Shown piece after piece: positions 7,045 to 15,503 of a stretch of DNA of 34,891 bases. Every line of letters starts with the position of its first letter. Position 1 is the first letter of the stretch. Origin of the DNA: Bacillota bacterium (lineage in GTDB: Bacteria > Bacillota > Clostridia > Oscillospirales > Acutalibacteraceae); the NCBI GenBank assembly GCA_023460155.1, contig JAEWRF010000079.1:1-34891 (forward strand). Reading direction: 5' to 3'. The notes beneath the pieces are model-generated. The model ran no database searches, was not told the DNA's origin, and saw nothing but the letters and a program-made list of their open reading frames with translations. A program made the translations under genes and the position numbers.

Positions 7045-8358
7045 ATGGATTCGTTCACGGAAGTTTGGAATCTGGTCTGCGCTTTCTGCAAAACTAAAAT
7101 CACGGAGATCGCATATTCCACATGGATTTCTCGGATCGAGCCGCTCACTCTGGATTTTTCGGGAGGGGTGGCGGTTCTGAAGGTGCCGAATGAGCTGCAC
7201 CGGCAAACCGTCATGCATTATTACATGGATCTGCTGGAGGAGGCGTTCCGCCAGATTTTCAGCCAGGAAATTCAGATCCGAATTTGTATTCCGGAGGAAC
7301 TGGAATCGGAGAAGAAAAAAGAGGAAGCCGCCGAGAACAGCGACAACTACGAATTCACCTTCGACACCTACATTGTGGGCTCTTCCAACAAATTCGCCCA
7401 CGCGGCCTCAATGGCTGTGGCGAGCAAGCCGGCGACGCTTTACAACCCGCTTTTCATTTACGGAAATTCGGGTCTCGGCAAAACGCACCTGCTCTACGCC
7501 ATAAAAAATGAAATCGGACATACCCACCCCGACATGGACATCGTCTACATTAAAGGCGACGAGTTCACGAACGAGCTGATCGAGGCGATCCGCCGCGGCA
7601 CCACCGGGGAATTTCACCAGAGATACCGCAAGGCCGACGTTCTGTTGGTGGACGATATTCAGTTCATCGCGGGCAAGGATTCCACACAGGAGGAATTCTT
7701 CCATACCTTCAATACGCTTTACGAAGCGAAAAAACAGATTGTACTTACCTCCGACCGGCCGCCGAAGGACATCGCCACGCTGGAGGAGCGTCTTCTGACG
7801 CGCTTTGAGTGGGGCCTGACCGCCGACATTCAGCCGCCGGATTTTGAAACCCGCATCGCTATTATAAAAAGAAAAGCGGAACTTCTCAAGATCGATCTTC
7901 CCGACAGCGTCACCGAATACATCGCAAACCGGCTGAAAAACAACATCCGTCAGCTCGAAGGCGCCGTCAAGAAAATGAAAGCGTACTATCTCCTGAACGG
8001 CGAACCGCTGAGCATCAATACGGCGCAGGCGGCCATCAGCGACATCATCAACAACGATCAGCCCACGCCCTTCACCGTCGAAAAAATCATCGACGAGGTG
8101 GCGCGCACTTACGGTACCACGGCGGAAGACATCCGGTCCTCCAAGCGCAGCGCCAATATTTCCAACGCGCGGCAGATTGCCATTTATGCCATCCGTGAGA
8201 TTACGCAGATGCCGATGACCTCCATCGGAAAGGAATTCGGGGGACGCGATCACTCCACCGTAGTGTACGCAATCCAGCAAGTTGAAAAGCTGATCCTCCG
8301 CGACCCGAAGACAAAGGCCACCGTCGAAGATATCATCAAGAATATCCGCGATCGGTAA
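7045..8358 (+). CDS. dnaA: Chromosomal replication initiator DnaA
   Basis: DnaA is the AAA+ ATPase that binds 9-mer boxes at oriC, opens the duplex and loads the helicase. Starting at MDSFTEVW the protein has 437 residues. Domain I spans about 1-82 and a short charged linker about 83-105. The AAA+ core has Walker A GNSGLGKTH (140-148) and Walker B LLVDDIQF (200-207). The DNA-binding domain has the signature GGRDHSTVVYAI (399-410). An in-frame ATG at 7027 (MGYVVK) would add six residues. I prefer 7045 because homologues begin at this motif, though neither start has a strong ribosome site. It is the first rightward gene and is followed by the probable origin and dnaN. Confidence 0.98.
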   Translation: MDSFTEVWNLVCAFCKTKITEIAYSTWISRIEPLTLDFSGGVAVLKVPNELHRQTVMHYYMDLLEEAFRQIFSQEIQIRICIPEELESEKKKEEAAENSDNYEFTFDTYIVGSSNKFAHAASMAVASKPATLYNPLFIYGNSGLGKTHLLYAIKNEIGHTHPDMDIVYIKGDEFTNELIEAIRRGTTGEFHQRYRKADVLLVDDIQFIAGKDSTQEEFFHTFNTLYEAKKQIVLTSDRPPKDIATLEERLLTRFEWGLTADIQPPDFETRIAIIKRKAELLKIDLPDSVTEYIANRLKNNIRQLEGAVKKMKAYYLLNGEPLSINTAQAAISDIINNDQPTPFTVEKIIDEVARTYGTTAEDIRSSKRSANISNARQIAIYAIREITQMPMTSIGKEFGGRDHSTVVYAIQQVEKLILRDPKTKATVEDIIKNIRDR

Positions 8359-8676
8359 CCCTGAAAACGCGCTGTTGAATTTGTTTTCAACGTTTCACAA
8401 TCCGTGTGGAAAACCGGCCGTCCCCGAAAAAATCTTTCCCCGAAATTTTAAACTTCTTTTCAACATTCCCCACAGAGTTTTCAACAACTTGTTAAAAACC
8501 CAAAAAATATACAAGTTGTTAACCTTCTCTTAACAATCGAAATTTTTTTCCCGTTGACGCGAAACGTCAGGCGCAGTCCGGCTTTTCCCATATTTTCCAC
8601 TTTTGCGCGCATACTACTCCTAAAACTGAAAAAAGACAATAACTAACATATAAAAAAGGAATCGGGCGAGAATCGG
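8359..8676. other. Candidate replication origin (oriC) in the dnaA-dnaN spacer
   Basis: This 318-nt gene-free spacer is clearly richer in A+T than the genes beside it. DnaA-box-like 9-mers are seen: TGTGGAAAA at 8405-8413 (one mismatch to TGTGGATAA), TTTTCAACG at 8384, TTTTCAACA at 8457 and 8478, and TTCCCCACA at 8466. An inverted repeat AACAACTTGT / ACAAGTTGTT (starting near 8484 and 8511) brackets a run of A and T that could unwind. The gene-direction switch nearby supports an origin here. None of the boxes is a perfect TTATCCACA, so function is inferred. Confidence 0.55.
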
Positions 8677-9786
8677 ATGAAACTAACCTGCGAAAGACAA
8701 AAATTAAATGAAGCGGTGTTGAATATCCAAAGGGCCGTTTCTACCAAATCCACCGTACCGGCGCTCGAAGGGATTCTGCTGAAGGCAGAAGATGATTCCC
8801 TGCAGCTCTGCGGCTACGACCTGGAGCTCGGCATGACCACCTCCATCCCTGCGCAGATCAGCGAAGAAGGCAGCGTTGTGCTGAGCGCCCGTCTGCTCGG
8901 CGATATTGTTCGCCGGCTCGCGGCGGAACAGGTTGACCTTTCGGCGGACGCAAAGCAAATGACCACGATCACCTGCGGCAGCGCGGAATTTTCCATCGTC
9001 GGCATTCCGGCGCAGGAATATCCGGAGCTCCCGGCCATCAACGGCGAATCGAGCCTGAAAATTCCGGGCGGCATTCTGAAAAGCATGATCCGGCAGACTT
9101 TGTTCGCGGTCGCGGAAAACGACGCGAAACCGATTCACACCGGAACCCTGTTCGAGCTCGGCGACGACTGCATCCGTCTGGTTTCGGTCGACGGCTACCG
9201 GCTTGCAATCCGGGAAGAAAAAATTCAGGGCGCGGAGAAAAACAGCTTTGTCGTACCGGGCAAAACGCTCGGCGAGATTCTGAAGCTTCCGGCGGACGAC
9301 GATCAGGAGATTGAACTGCAGGTCGGGCGCCGCCACATTCTGTTCGGAATCGGAAATTACACCGTGATCTCCCGCCTGCTGGAAGGCGAATTTCTCGATT
9401 ACCACGCGGCACTCCCGAATGCCTCCTCTACGGAGATCCGGGTTTCCGTCCGCGATTTCATCGACAGCGTCGAGCGCGTTTCCCTGCTGATTACCGACCG
9501 GCTGAAAAGTCCGGTGCGCTGCGTGTTCGAAGAAAACGAAATCCGCATCTCCTGCGCGACGGCGATTGGGCGCGCAAGCGACCAGCTTTCCGCAAAAATT
9601 GAAGGCGAAGCGGTGGAAATGGGATTTAACAACCGCTTTTTGCTGGACGCCCTCCGGAATTCGGACTGCGACGAGGTAAAAATCCTGCTGAACGGGCCTT
9701 TAAGCCCCATGAAGATCCTGCCGCCGAAGGGAGAAGAATTCACGTTTCTGGTCCTTCCCGTTCGGCTGAAAACCTCGGCGGAATAA
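8677..9786 (+). CDS. dnaN: DNA polymerase III beta subunit (sliding clamp)
   Basis: DnaN forms the ring-shaped dimer that tethers DNA polymerase III to its template. The 369-residue length fits the family (about 366-380), with three repeated clamp domains. Recognisable stretches are the N-terminal MKLTCERQKLNEAVLNIQRA, VSVDGYRLAIRE in the second domain, and the C-terminal PMKILPPKGEEFTFLVLPVRL, where the usual M(R/K)-P ending is varied. It lies downstream of dnaA and the candidate origin, 13 nt ahead of the S4-domain gene. An AAGGAA lies about 16 nt before the ATG, so its ribosome site is not ideal. Confidence 0.98.
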   Translation: MKLTCERQKLNEAVLNIQRAVSTKSTVPALEGILLKAEDDSLQLCGYDLELGMTTSIPAQISEEGSVVLSARLLGDIVRRLAAEQVDLSADAKQMTTITCGSAEFSIVGIPAQEYPELPAINGESSLKIPGGILKSMIRQTLFAVAENDAKPIHTGTLFELGDDCIRLVSVDGYRLAIREEKIQGAEKNSFVVPGKTLGEILKLPADDDQEIELQVGRRHILFGIGNYTVISRLLEGEFLDYHAALPNASSTEIRVSVRDFIDSVERVSLLITDRLKSPVRCVFEENEIRISCATAIGRASDQLSAKIEGEAVEMGFNNRFLLDALRNSDCDEVKILLNGPLSPMKILPPKGEEFTFLVLPVRLKTSAE

Positions 9787-9799
9787 AAAAAGGAGTGCT

Positions 9800-10018
9800 A
9801 TGGAACCGAAAAAAGTTGAGATTAACTCCGAGTTTATCCGTCTGGATGCCATGCTGAAACTTGCCGGGGCCTTTGTGACCGGCGGGCAGGCCAAGGAAGC
9901 AATTCAGGGCGGGCAGGTTCTTGTCAACGGGGAACCGTGCACGATGCGCGGCAAAAAAATGCGCCCCGGCGACAAGGCCCGGTACCAGGACAGGGACTAC
10001 GAGGTGTCCGCCGGGTGA
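9800..10018 (+). CDS. yaaA: S4-domain RNA-binding protein YaaA/RlbA type
   Basis: This 72-residue protein is essentially a single S4 RNA-binding domain: IRLDAMLKLAGAFVTGGQAKEAI, then GQVLVNGEPCTMRGKKMRPGD. Such proteins sit between dnaN and recF in Bacillus and Clostridia (yaaA, also called rlbA) and are thought to act in ribosome biology. Their exact role is not settled. The ATG follows AAGGAGTGCT (AAGGAG about 6 nt upstream). Its TGA overlaps the GTG start of recF by 4 nt, so recF is probably translationally coupled. Confidence 0.93.
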   Translation: MEPKKVEINSEFIRLDAMLKLAGAFVTGGQAKEAIQGGQVLVNGEPCTMRGKKMRPGDKARYQDRDYEVSAG

Positions 10019-11091
10019 ACGTGAATCGTCTCGAGTGGGAAAACTACCGCAACCTGAGCCTCGGCGAAATTTTCCCCTGCGAAACGGTCAATGTGATCTG
10101 CGGGGAAAACGCCCAGGGAAAAACCAATCTGCTGGAAGCGCTGTGGCTGTTCACGGGGGGCCGGTCGTTCCGGGGAGCCCGTGACGCGGAGCTTGTTGCC
10201 CGCGGCGAAGAACGTGCGGCGCTCCGGCTCGGATTCTTCTCTCAGGAACGCGGACAGGATGCGGAGATCCGCATAACAGGGGGGCACCGAACCGCCCTGC
10301 TCAACGGGATCCCAAAAAAATCCTGCTCCGAGCTGATCGGGGTTTTCTGCGCGGTGATCTTTTCCCCGGAGCACATTTCCCTGATCGGCGGCGCCCCGGC
10401 CCTGCGCCGGAATTTTCTGGACGCCGCGCTCTGTCAGGAAAAGCCGGGCTATGCCGGAACTCTGGCCGGCTATAACCGAACCCTTTACCAGCGCAACGCG
10501 CTTTTGAAGGATATTCCCCGCCACTCCGAACTTCTCGACACGCTTGACGTGTGGGACGCGAAGCTTGCTTCCCTTGGGGAAAAGGTGACACGGATGCGCC
10601 TCGCCTACCTCGACCGGCTGCGGGGCCCGGCCGCGGAATTCTACTCCGGCATCTGCGCCGGACGGGAGGAGCTTTCCCTCCAATATTTGAGCAGCGCCGA
10701 AAATCTGGCGGAAGCGCTCGCGGCTTCCCGTGCCGCGGATGTCGTGAACGGATACACGGGGGCGGGACCCCACCGCGACGACCTCGCCGTGCTGATTGAT
10801 TCGCAGAGCGCGAAAAGCTACGGCTCGCAGGGGCAGAAGCGCTCCGCCGTGCTCGCGTTAAAACTCGCGGAGGCGCGGCTGCTCTCCCACAGCGCCGGGG
10901 AAAATCCGGCGGTGTTTCTGGACGACGTACTGAGCGAGCTGGATTCCGGCCGGCAGGAATATCTTTTAAACCACCTCGGGGAATATCAGGTGTTCCTCAC
11001 CTGCTGCGAACCGGGCGCAGCGCGGCAGCTCCGCGGCGGGCGGGTCTTCCGCATGGAGCACGGGGAGCCGACACAGGAGACGGAAAGTTAA
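10015..11091 (+). CDS. recF: DNA replication/repair protein RecF
   Basis: RecF is an SMC-like ATPase that, with RecO and RecR, loads RecA at single-strand gaps. I choose the GTG at 10015 (358 residues), which overlaps the yaaA stop (GTGA) and lies 8 nt after GAGGTG. It gives MNVNRLEWENYRN, which aligns exactly with family N-termini. A second GTG at 10021 is possible. The frame is open further upstream, but that stretch is the shadow of yaaA. Walker A is GENAQGKT (30-37), the signature region is SYGSQGQKRSAVLALKLAEA, and Walker B is VFLDDVLSELD (300-310). Confidence 0.96.
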   Translation: MNVNRLEWENYRNLSLGEIFPCETVNVICGENAQGKTNLLEALWLFTGGRSFRGARDAELVARGEERAALRLGFFSQERGQDAEIRITGGHRTALLNGIPKKSCSELIGVFCAVIFSPEHISLIGGAPALRRNFLDAALCQEKPGYAGTLAGYNRTLYQRNALLKDIPRHSELLDTLDVWDAKLASLGEKVTRMRLAYLDRLRGPAAEFYSGICAGREELSLQYLSSAENLAEALAASRAADVVNGYTGAGPHRDDLAVLIDSQSAKSYGSQGQKRSAVLALKLAEARLLSHSAGENPAVFLDDVLSELDSGRQEYLLNHLGEYQVFLTCCEPGAARQLRGGRVFRMEHGEPTQETES

Positions 11092-11129
11092 ATCGATCCG
11101 CAGGGAACGGAGAAAGAGGACTGAATTTT

Positions 11130-11402
11130 ATGTATCTTCACCTCGGACAGGATACGGTAATCAGCATGAGTGACATCATCGGGATTTTTGATCTGGAAAC
11201 CTCTACCCTTTCCAAAAGCACCCGCGCCTATCTCGCGGCGGCGCAGAAGGCCGGGCATGTAGTGAACGTCTCCATGGAAATGCCGAAGACCTTCGTTCTC
11301 TGCAGGGACAAGAAAAAACAGGAAACCATCTACGTCTCCCAGATTTCGTCCTCCACTCTTCTGAAACGTTCCGGTTTCACCGACGAAATCTCCAACGTAT
11401 GA
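11130..11402 (+). CDS. remB: RemB-type extracellular matrix regulator (DUF370, YaaB)
   Basis: This 90-residue protein has the family's typical start MYLHLGQDTVISMSDIIGIF and ending YVSQISSSTLLKR. In Bacillus, RemA and RemB are DNA-binding regulators of biofilm matrix and osmoprotection genes. The remB/yaaB gene sits between recF and gyrB, exactly as here. The function in this organism is inferred from family and position. The ribosome site before the ATG is weak (AAAGAGGA about 10 nt upstream). It is followed by a 333-nt gene-free region of tandem repeats. Confidence 0.93.
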   Translation: MYLHLGQDTVISMSDIIGIFDLETSTLSKSTRAYLAAAQKAGHVVNVSMEMPKTFVLCRDKKKQETIYVSQISSSTLLKRSGFTDEISNV

Positions 11403-11462
11403 CGCCGAGCGTCGGTCAAATCGCCTACGGCGAACACGGCTATAGACGGGTGATAAAAATTT

Positions 11463-11618
11463 TAGTTTATCGCGACGGAGACGCGCTGAAATAGTCCGGT
11501 GAGGAAAATTTACACGGCCAAAGCCGTGTGAGAAAATCTTTAGCTTACCGCGACGGAAACGCACTGAAATAGCTCGTTAAGGTAAATTTACACAGCTTTG
11601 GCCGGGTGAGTTAATCGT
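11463..11618. repeat. Two tandem 78-nt repeats
   Basis: Units at 11463-11540 and 11541-11618 share the pattern TAG(T/C)TTA(T/C)CGCGACGG and AAATTTACAC, at about three quarters identity over exactly 78 nt. The first unit contains the hairpin ACACGGCcaaaGCCGTGT. They occupy most of the gene-free stretch 11403-11735, which also carries the 11-mer CGCCGTAGGCG once in each direction (11422 and 11686). No open frame spans them convincingly. Confidence 0.7.
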
Positions 11619-11735
11619 AAATGTGACAGAAAACGGCACTTGCAAGAAAAATGGCTATGGTTAATTTCTCAGCTTAAGTTGGCCCCGCCGTAGGCGGATT
11701 TGAAAAGGCGCTCGGCGCCCCCGGAGGTGATTGAA

Positions 11736-12257
11736 ATGAGCTTTCATATACCGAGATGCCCCTACTGCGGGAAGAAGCTCAGCTATTTGAGCGCGTGGGC
11801 CGTCAAGACGCAGGGGGAATACCGCTGCAAAAAGTGCGGCGGGTATTCCGATGTCGTGCTCGGGCAGGGTCTTTATGTTCTTTCCCTCATCATGACGGCG
11901 GCGGGCGCGGTTTGTTTTCTGCTGGCCTTCATCAAGATTCAGGAGCTGAACCTCTTTTCGGTCCTGATGGTAGTGATTCCCTTTGCTTTGTTTTTCCTGC
12001 TGTCCGTATTCTTCGTCCGGCTGCGGAAGATCGAGGGGGGCGCGGAGCCACAGAAGGGTGTGCCGCGCAAAGTGCCTCAGCTCGCGAAACGGGCGGTTGC
12101 GCAGGGCAGTGCCGGAGCGCCGCAAAGATCGCCGCGCTCAATGGTGCCTGAAATTCTTCCGCCGGAGCCGAGGAGTACTCCCCACTCTCCGTCAGGTCTC
12201 CCAGAAACCCGCACTCCGGCCCGGAGAAACCCGGGCGCCGGAATCCCGAGGCGATAG
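11736..12257 (+). CDS. Zinc-ribbon two-helix membrane protein, unknown function
   Basis: This 173-residue protein is not recognised as a named family. The N-terminus carries a treble-clef/zinc-ribbon pair, CPYC (8-11) and CKKC (31-34). Two hydrophobic segments follow at about 45-67 and 73-95. The rest is a long, probably disordered, Arg/Pro/Ser-rich cytoplasmic tail. The start at 11736 is set by an excellent GGAGGTGA 5 nt upstream; the frame extends to 11700 but without a ribosome site. The next gene begins 2 nt after its stop and has the same zinc ribbon plus two-helix plan, so the two probably act together or arose by duplication. Confidence 0.8.
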   Translation: MSFHIPRCPYCGKKLSYLSAWAVKTQGEYRCKKCGGYSDVVLGQGLYVLSLIMTAAGAVCFLLAFIKIQELNLFSVLMVVIPFALFFLLSVFFVRLRKIEGGAEPQKGVPRKVPQLAKRAVAQGSAGAPQRSPRSMVPEILPPEPRSTPHSPSGLPETRTPARRNPGAGIPRR

Positions 12258-12259
12258 CG

Positions 12260-12550
12260 ATGTTGAAGCTTCCGCTCTGCCCCCACTGCGGGGCGCGGTT
12301 CCTTTACCCGGATGTGAAAAAAATCATGAAGGCCGGAACCGGTACATGCCCAAACTGCGGAAAACCGTTCCGCACGGCGGGCAAACCGCAGAGGGCCGCG
12401 CTGTTCGCGGCGGCGGCGCTTTTAATGATCGCCGCAAACTGCCTGTTACTTGAGATTCCCTCAATGAATCTGTTGTTTCTTACCGTGACGACCGCCGCGG
12501 GTGTCGTCGTCACATGGCTGCTGATTCCGTTTACCGCCCGCTTGAAGTAA
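12260..12550 (+). CDS. Small CXXC-CXXC zinc-ribbon membrane protein
   Basis: This gene encodes 96 residues. CPHC (7-10) and CPNC (30-33) are separated by 19 residues, close to the CXXC-x20-CXXC type of short Firmicute proteins. Two membrane segments follow at about 46-64 and 69-90. It starts 2 nt after the stop of the upstream zinc-ribbon gene, with GAGGCGA ahead of the ATG, so the pair is one transcription unit, possibly running on into gyrB. Function is unknown. A metal-binding cytoplasmic head on a membrane hairpin is what the sequence shows. Confidence 0.8.
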   Translation: MLKLPLCPHCGARFLYPDVKKIMKAGTGTCPNCGKPFRTAGKPQRAALFAAAALLMIAANCLLLEIPSMNLLFLTVTTAAGVVVTWLLIPFTARLK

Positions 12551-12597
12551 CCGCCCGGAGTTCTGCGATTCCGCCGGCTGTACAAACCGATCTGAAG

Positions 12598-12614
12598 GCC
12601 CGGAGCTGCCGGGC
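12598..12614 (+). other. Hairpin 5 nt ahead of the gyrB ribosome site
   Basis: GCCCGG and CCGGGC pair perfectly across a 5-nt loop. The ribosome site GGAGGG follows at 12620-12625 and the TTG start at 12633. It may affect gyrB initiation. Confidence 0.5.
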
Positions 12615-12632
12615 GAACTGGAGGGTTCAATT

Positions 12633-14573
12633 TTGGATTTTAGCAAAGTGACGCAGTCGAACGAAGCGTACGACGAAAGCGAGATTCAGGTTCTGGAAGG
12701 CCTCGAGGCCGTCCGGAAGCGGCCTGGCATGTATATCGGCTCCACGGGGCCCCGCGGGCTGCACCATCTGGTCTATGAGATCGTGGATAACGCCATCGAC
12801 GAAGCCCTTGCCGGCTACTGCGACAAAATCGACGTCGGCATTGAGCCCGGCGATATCATCTGCGTCACCGACAACGGACGGGGAATCCCGGTCGGCATCC
12901 ACCATCAGGTCGGCATTCCGACGGTGACGGTCGTTTACACCATGCTGCACGCGGGCGGAAAATTCGGCGGCGGCGGCTACAAGGTTTCCGGCGGTCTGCA
13001 CGGCGTGGGCGCTTCCGTGGTGAACGCTCTTTCCGAGTGGCTGGAGGTTGAGGTTTTCAAGGACGGCATCGTTTATTTTCAGCGTTTTGAGCGCGGCAAA
13101 CCCGTCACCGAGCTGGAACAACGCGGTGCGACCGAGCAGGTCGGCACGCGGGTGCGGTTCAGGCCGGATGCGGAAATTTTCCGCGAAACGACTTCCTTCG
13201 ATTACGAAACGCTGCAGACCCGTTTGAGAGAACAGGCATTTTTAAACGCCGGTGTTCACATCGTCCTGTGGGACGGGCGCAATGAAGAAGACCGGAGAGA
13301 GGACGATTTCTGCTACTCCGGCGGTATCAGCAGCTTTGTGGAGTACATCAATAAAAAGAAGGCCGTTGAGGTTGTCCACCCGGATATTATTCACTTTTCG
13401 GCCGTCGCGCCCGACGATTCCGCCACGGCGGAGGTCGCCATGCAGTACAACGATTCGTACAACGAGCTTCTGCTTTCGTTCGCGAACAACATCCACACGA
13501 CTGACGGCGGCACGCACGAAGACGGCTTCAAGCGCGCCCTCACCCGCGTGATGAACGATTATGCCCGGAAATTCGGCATTCTGAAGGAGAACGACAAGAA
13601 TCTTTCCGGTGAAGATTTCCGGGAAGGACTCACCGTTGTCGTCAGCGTCAAGATGCGCGAGGCCCAGTTCGAGGGCCAGACCAAGGCCCGCCTCGGCAAC
13701 ACCGAAATCGGCACGCTCGTGGGCAACATGGTCTACGACAAGCTGTCCGTTTATCTGGAGGAAAATCCCGCCACGGCCCGCGCAATCTTCGACAAATCGC
13801 TTGCCGCCGCCCACGCGCGCGAGGCTGCGCGCAAGGCGCGCGAGATGGTTCGGCGCAAATCCGCGCTGGAAGACGCAGCGCTGCCGGGCAAACTGGCCGA
13901 CTGCCAGAGCCGCAACCCGGACGAAACCGAAATCTACATCGTCGAGGGCGATTCCGCCGGCGGCTCCGCAAAAGGCGGACGCGACCGGAAATACCAGGCC
14001 ATCCTGCCGCTCTGGGGCAAGATGCTCAACGTGGAAAAGGCCCGGCTCGACAAGGTGTACGGCAACGAAAAGCTAATGCCGATCGTCACCGCGCTCGGCT
14101 GCGGAATCGGCGAGGAATTCGACCTGAAAAAGCTCCGCTACGGCAAGATTATCATCATGGCCGATGCCGATGTCGACGGCTCGCACATCCGCACGCTGCT
14201 GCTGACCTTTTTCTTCCGCTTCATGAAGCCGCTCGTCGAGGAAGGCCACGTTTACCTCGCGCAGCCGCCGCTCTTCCGCCTGACCAAGGCGAAAAAGCAC
14301 TACTACGCCTACACCGATCAGGAGCGCGACCGGCTGATGGCCGAACTCGCCGCGAATTATGAAATTCAGCGCTACAAGGGCCTCGGCGAAATGGACCCCG
14401 ACCAGCTTTGGGAAACAACCATGAACCCCGAAACCCGCATCATGCTCCGCGTGGAAGTGGAGGACGCCGCCGCCGCGGATGAGGCGTTCACCGTTCTGAT
14501 GGGCGATAAGGTAGAGCCGCGCCGGGATTTCATTGAAAAGAACGCGAAATATGTTCAGTTCCTTGACGTATAA
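12633..14573 (+). CDS. gyrB: DNA gyrase subunit B
   Basis: GyrB provides the ATPase and part of the cleavage site of gyrase, which introduces negative supercoils. The start codon is TTG (12633), 7 nt after GGAGGG. The 646-residue protein shows the GHKL ATPase with Glu49 in EIVDNAIDEA and DNGRGIPVG, the glycine-rich lid GGKFGGGGYKVSGGLHGVG, the TOPRIM motif EGDSAGGSA (438-446) and the metal-binding DADVDGSH (511-518). The C-terminal RYKGLGEM and RRDFIEKNAKYVQFLDV complete the family. The usual PL(R/K)GK segment reads PLWGKMLNVEKARLDK. It is separated from gyrA by one membrane protein gene and a repeat-filled spacer. Confidence 0.98.
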   Translation: MDFSKVTQSNEAYDESEIQVLEGLEAVRKRPGMYIGSTGPRGLHHLVYEIVDNAIDEALAGYCDKIDVGIEPGDIICVTDNGRGIPVGIHHQVGIPTVTVVYTMLHAGGKFGGGGYKVSGGLHGVGASVVNALSEWLEVEVFKDGIVYFQRFERGKPVTELEQRGATEQVGTRVRFRPDAEIFRETTSFDYETLQTRLREQAFLNAGVHIVLWDGRNEEDRREDDFCYSGGISSFVEYINKKKAVEVVHPDIIHFSAVAPDDSATAEVAMQYNDSYNELLLSFANNIHTTDGGTHEDGFKRALTRVMNDYARKFGILKENDKNLSGEDFREGLTVVVSVKMREAQFEGQTKARLGNTEIGTLVGNMVYDKLSVYLEENPATARAIFDKSLAAAHAREAARKAREMVRRKSALEDAALPGKLADCQSRNPDETEIYIVEGDSAGGSAKGGRDRKYQAILPLWGKMLNVEKARLDKVYGNEKLMPIVTALGCGIGEEFDLKKLRYGKIIIMADADVDGSHIRTLLLTFFFRFMKPLVEEGHVYLAQPPLFRLTKAKKHYYAYTDQERDRLMAELAANYEIQRYKGLGEMDPDQLWETTMNPETRIMLRVEVEDAAAADEAFTVLMGDKVEPRRDFIEKNAKYVQFLDV

Positions 14574-14724
14574 TTTACTGGAATTGTACGAGAGGTTTTA
14601 AACTTTAAGCCGAAGCTTCCGGGGAACCGCAAAAAAAGACGGAAAATCCGGGGGCACGGCGCGTATACTGGTACCAAAGCCAAAAAACGAACAGTCCGAC
14701 GAAATCAGAAGGAGAAGCAGAGCC

Positions 14725-15393
14725 ATGTTACTAACCATGATTCAGGAAGCGACGGCAAGAAACGAGCGAAAACAGGAAACCGAAGCGCAGGATGCCGCAG
14801 GGGACCCTGGGCCGGAGCGAAGTAGCTGGGACGGCCCGCACGCAGAAATCGTGTCGGACGACGCCGAGAAATTCGAAGAGCAGCAGACGGGGGTGCAGCT
14901 TTCCTACACCCTGAAGGAGCAGGAAATCTACAATTTCCTCAACAGCGCGGAAGCAAGAGAGAGAAGCAAGAAAAAATACTTAACGGATATTTTTTGCATT
15001 ATATTGCTTTTTGCACTCTATATCTTTAACTGCGTGTACAGCAAACGGTTTGATCTGCCGATGTTCTGTCTGATTGCGGCTGTTTCCGTTGTTCTGAGCT
15101 ATTATCTCAGGCGGGTGAGGCCCCGGATGAAAAGCCGGGCGGATGCGGAGGTTATAGCGGAAGAAGCGGTGCAGATGACGGTATACCCGGATTACATTCT
15201 GCTCGGCGAGCAGGAAATTCCGCTGGACGGAACCTGGGAGCGCGTCGTTACGGAACACATGATCGCCCTGTTTCCGCAGAAAAAGGACGAATACACGGTG
15301 CGGCCGATTTACCTCCCTCTGCGGTGCATGGAACCTGCCATTCTCCCTGAAGTTCAGGCCATGCTCTTTGCCGGCACCCACCCGGCAGCGTGA
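14725..15393 (+). CDS. Membrane protein of unknown function between gyrB and gyrA
   Basis: This 222-residue protein has a charged N-terminal part (1-60, rich in Glu and Gln), two membrane segments at about 86-104 and 110-127, and a C-terminal cytoplasmic domain. The ending, with YILLGEQEIPLDGT and YLPLRCMEPAILPEVQ, resembles the YcxB-like domain of small Firmicute membrane proteins. That likeness is weak and by eye. AGAAGGAGA lies about 10 nt before the ATG at 14725. Another ATG at 14737 is possible. The last codons and stop lie inside the palindrome GCAGCGTGACGCTGC (15385-15399) of a family 1 element, so gene end and terminator overlap. Confidence 0.75.
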   Translation: MLLTMIQEATARNERKQETEAQDAAGDPGPERSSWDGPHAEIVSDDAEKFEEQQTGVQLSYTLKEQEIYNFLNSAEARERSKKKYLTDIFCIILLFALYIFNCVYSKRFDLPMFCLIAAVSVVLSYYLRRVRPRMKSRADAEVIAEEAVQMTVYPDYILLGEQEIPLDGTWERVVTEHMIALFPQKKDEYTVRPIYLPLRCMEPAILPEVQAMLFAGTHPAA

Positions 15394-15463
15394 CGCTGCA
15401 TCCAAAGGCCCGGCGTTTTACACGGAGTTAAATTCTACACTTTGTTTGCCGGGACGGTTTTTT
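15385..15463 (+). repeat. Two-hairpin 3'-end element (family 1), probable terminator
   Basis: Palindrome GCAGCGTGACGCTGC (15385-15399), linker ATCCAAAG, arm GCCCGGC (15408-15414), about 32 nt with ACACGGAGTTAAATTC, arm GCCGGG (15448-15453), then ACGG and six T (15458-15463). It closely matches the element behind mnmE, including the internal sequence. The palindrome contains the stop codon of the upstream gene. Confidence 0.8.
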
Positions 15464-15503
15464 AGATTCTCAGAAAACTAAAGTCATGCCCGCCGTAGGC
15501 GAG

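Noticed and set aside
6934..7401. Minus-strand open frame across the dnaA start and promoter
   Set aside because: It overlaps the dnaA promoter and coding region and shows no protein-like pattern.
7408..8280. A minus-strand open frame of 290 codons opposite dnaA
   Set aside because: It has no start context or family signature and lies wholly within dnaA.
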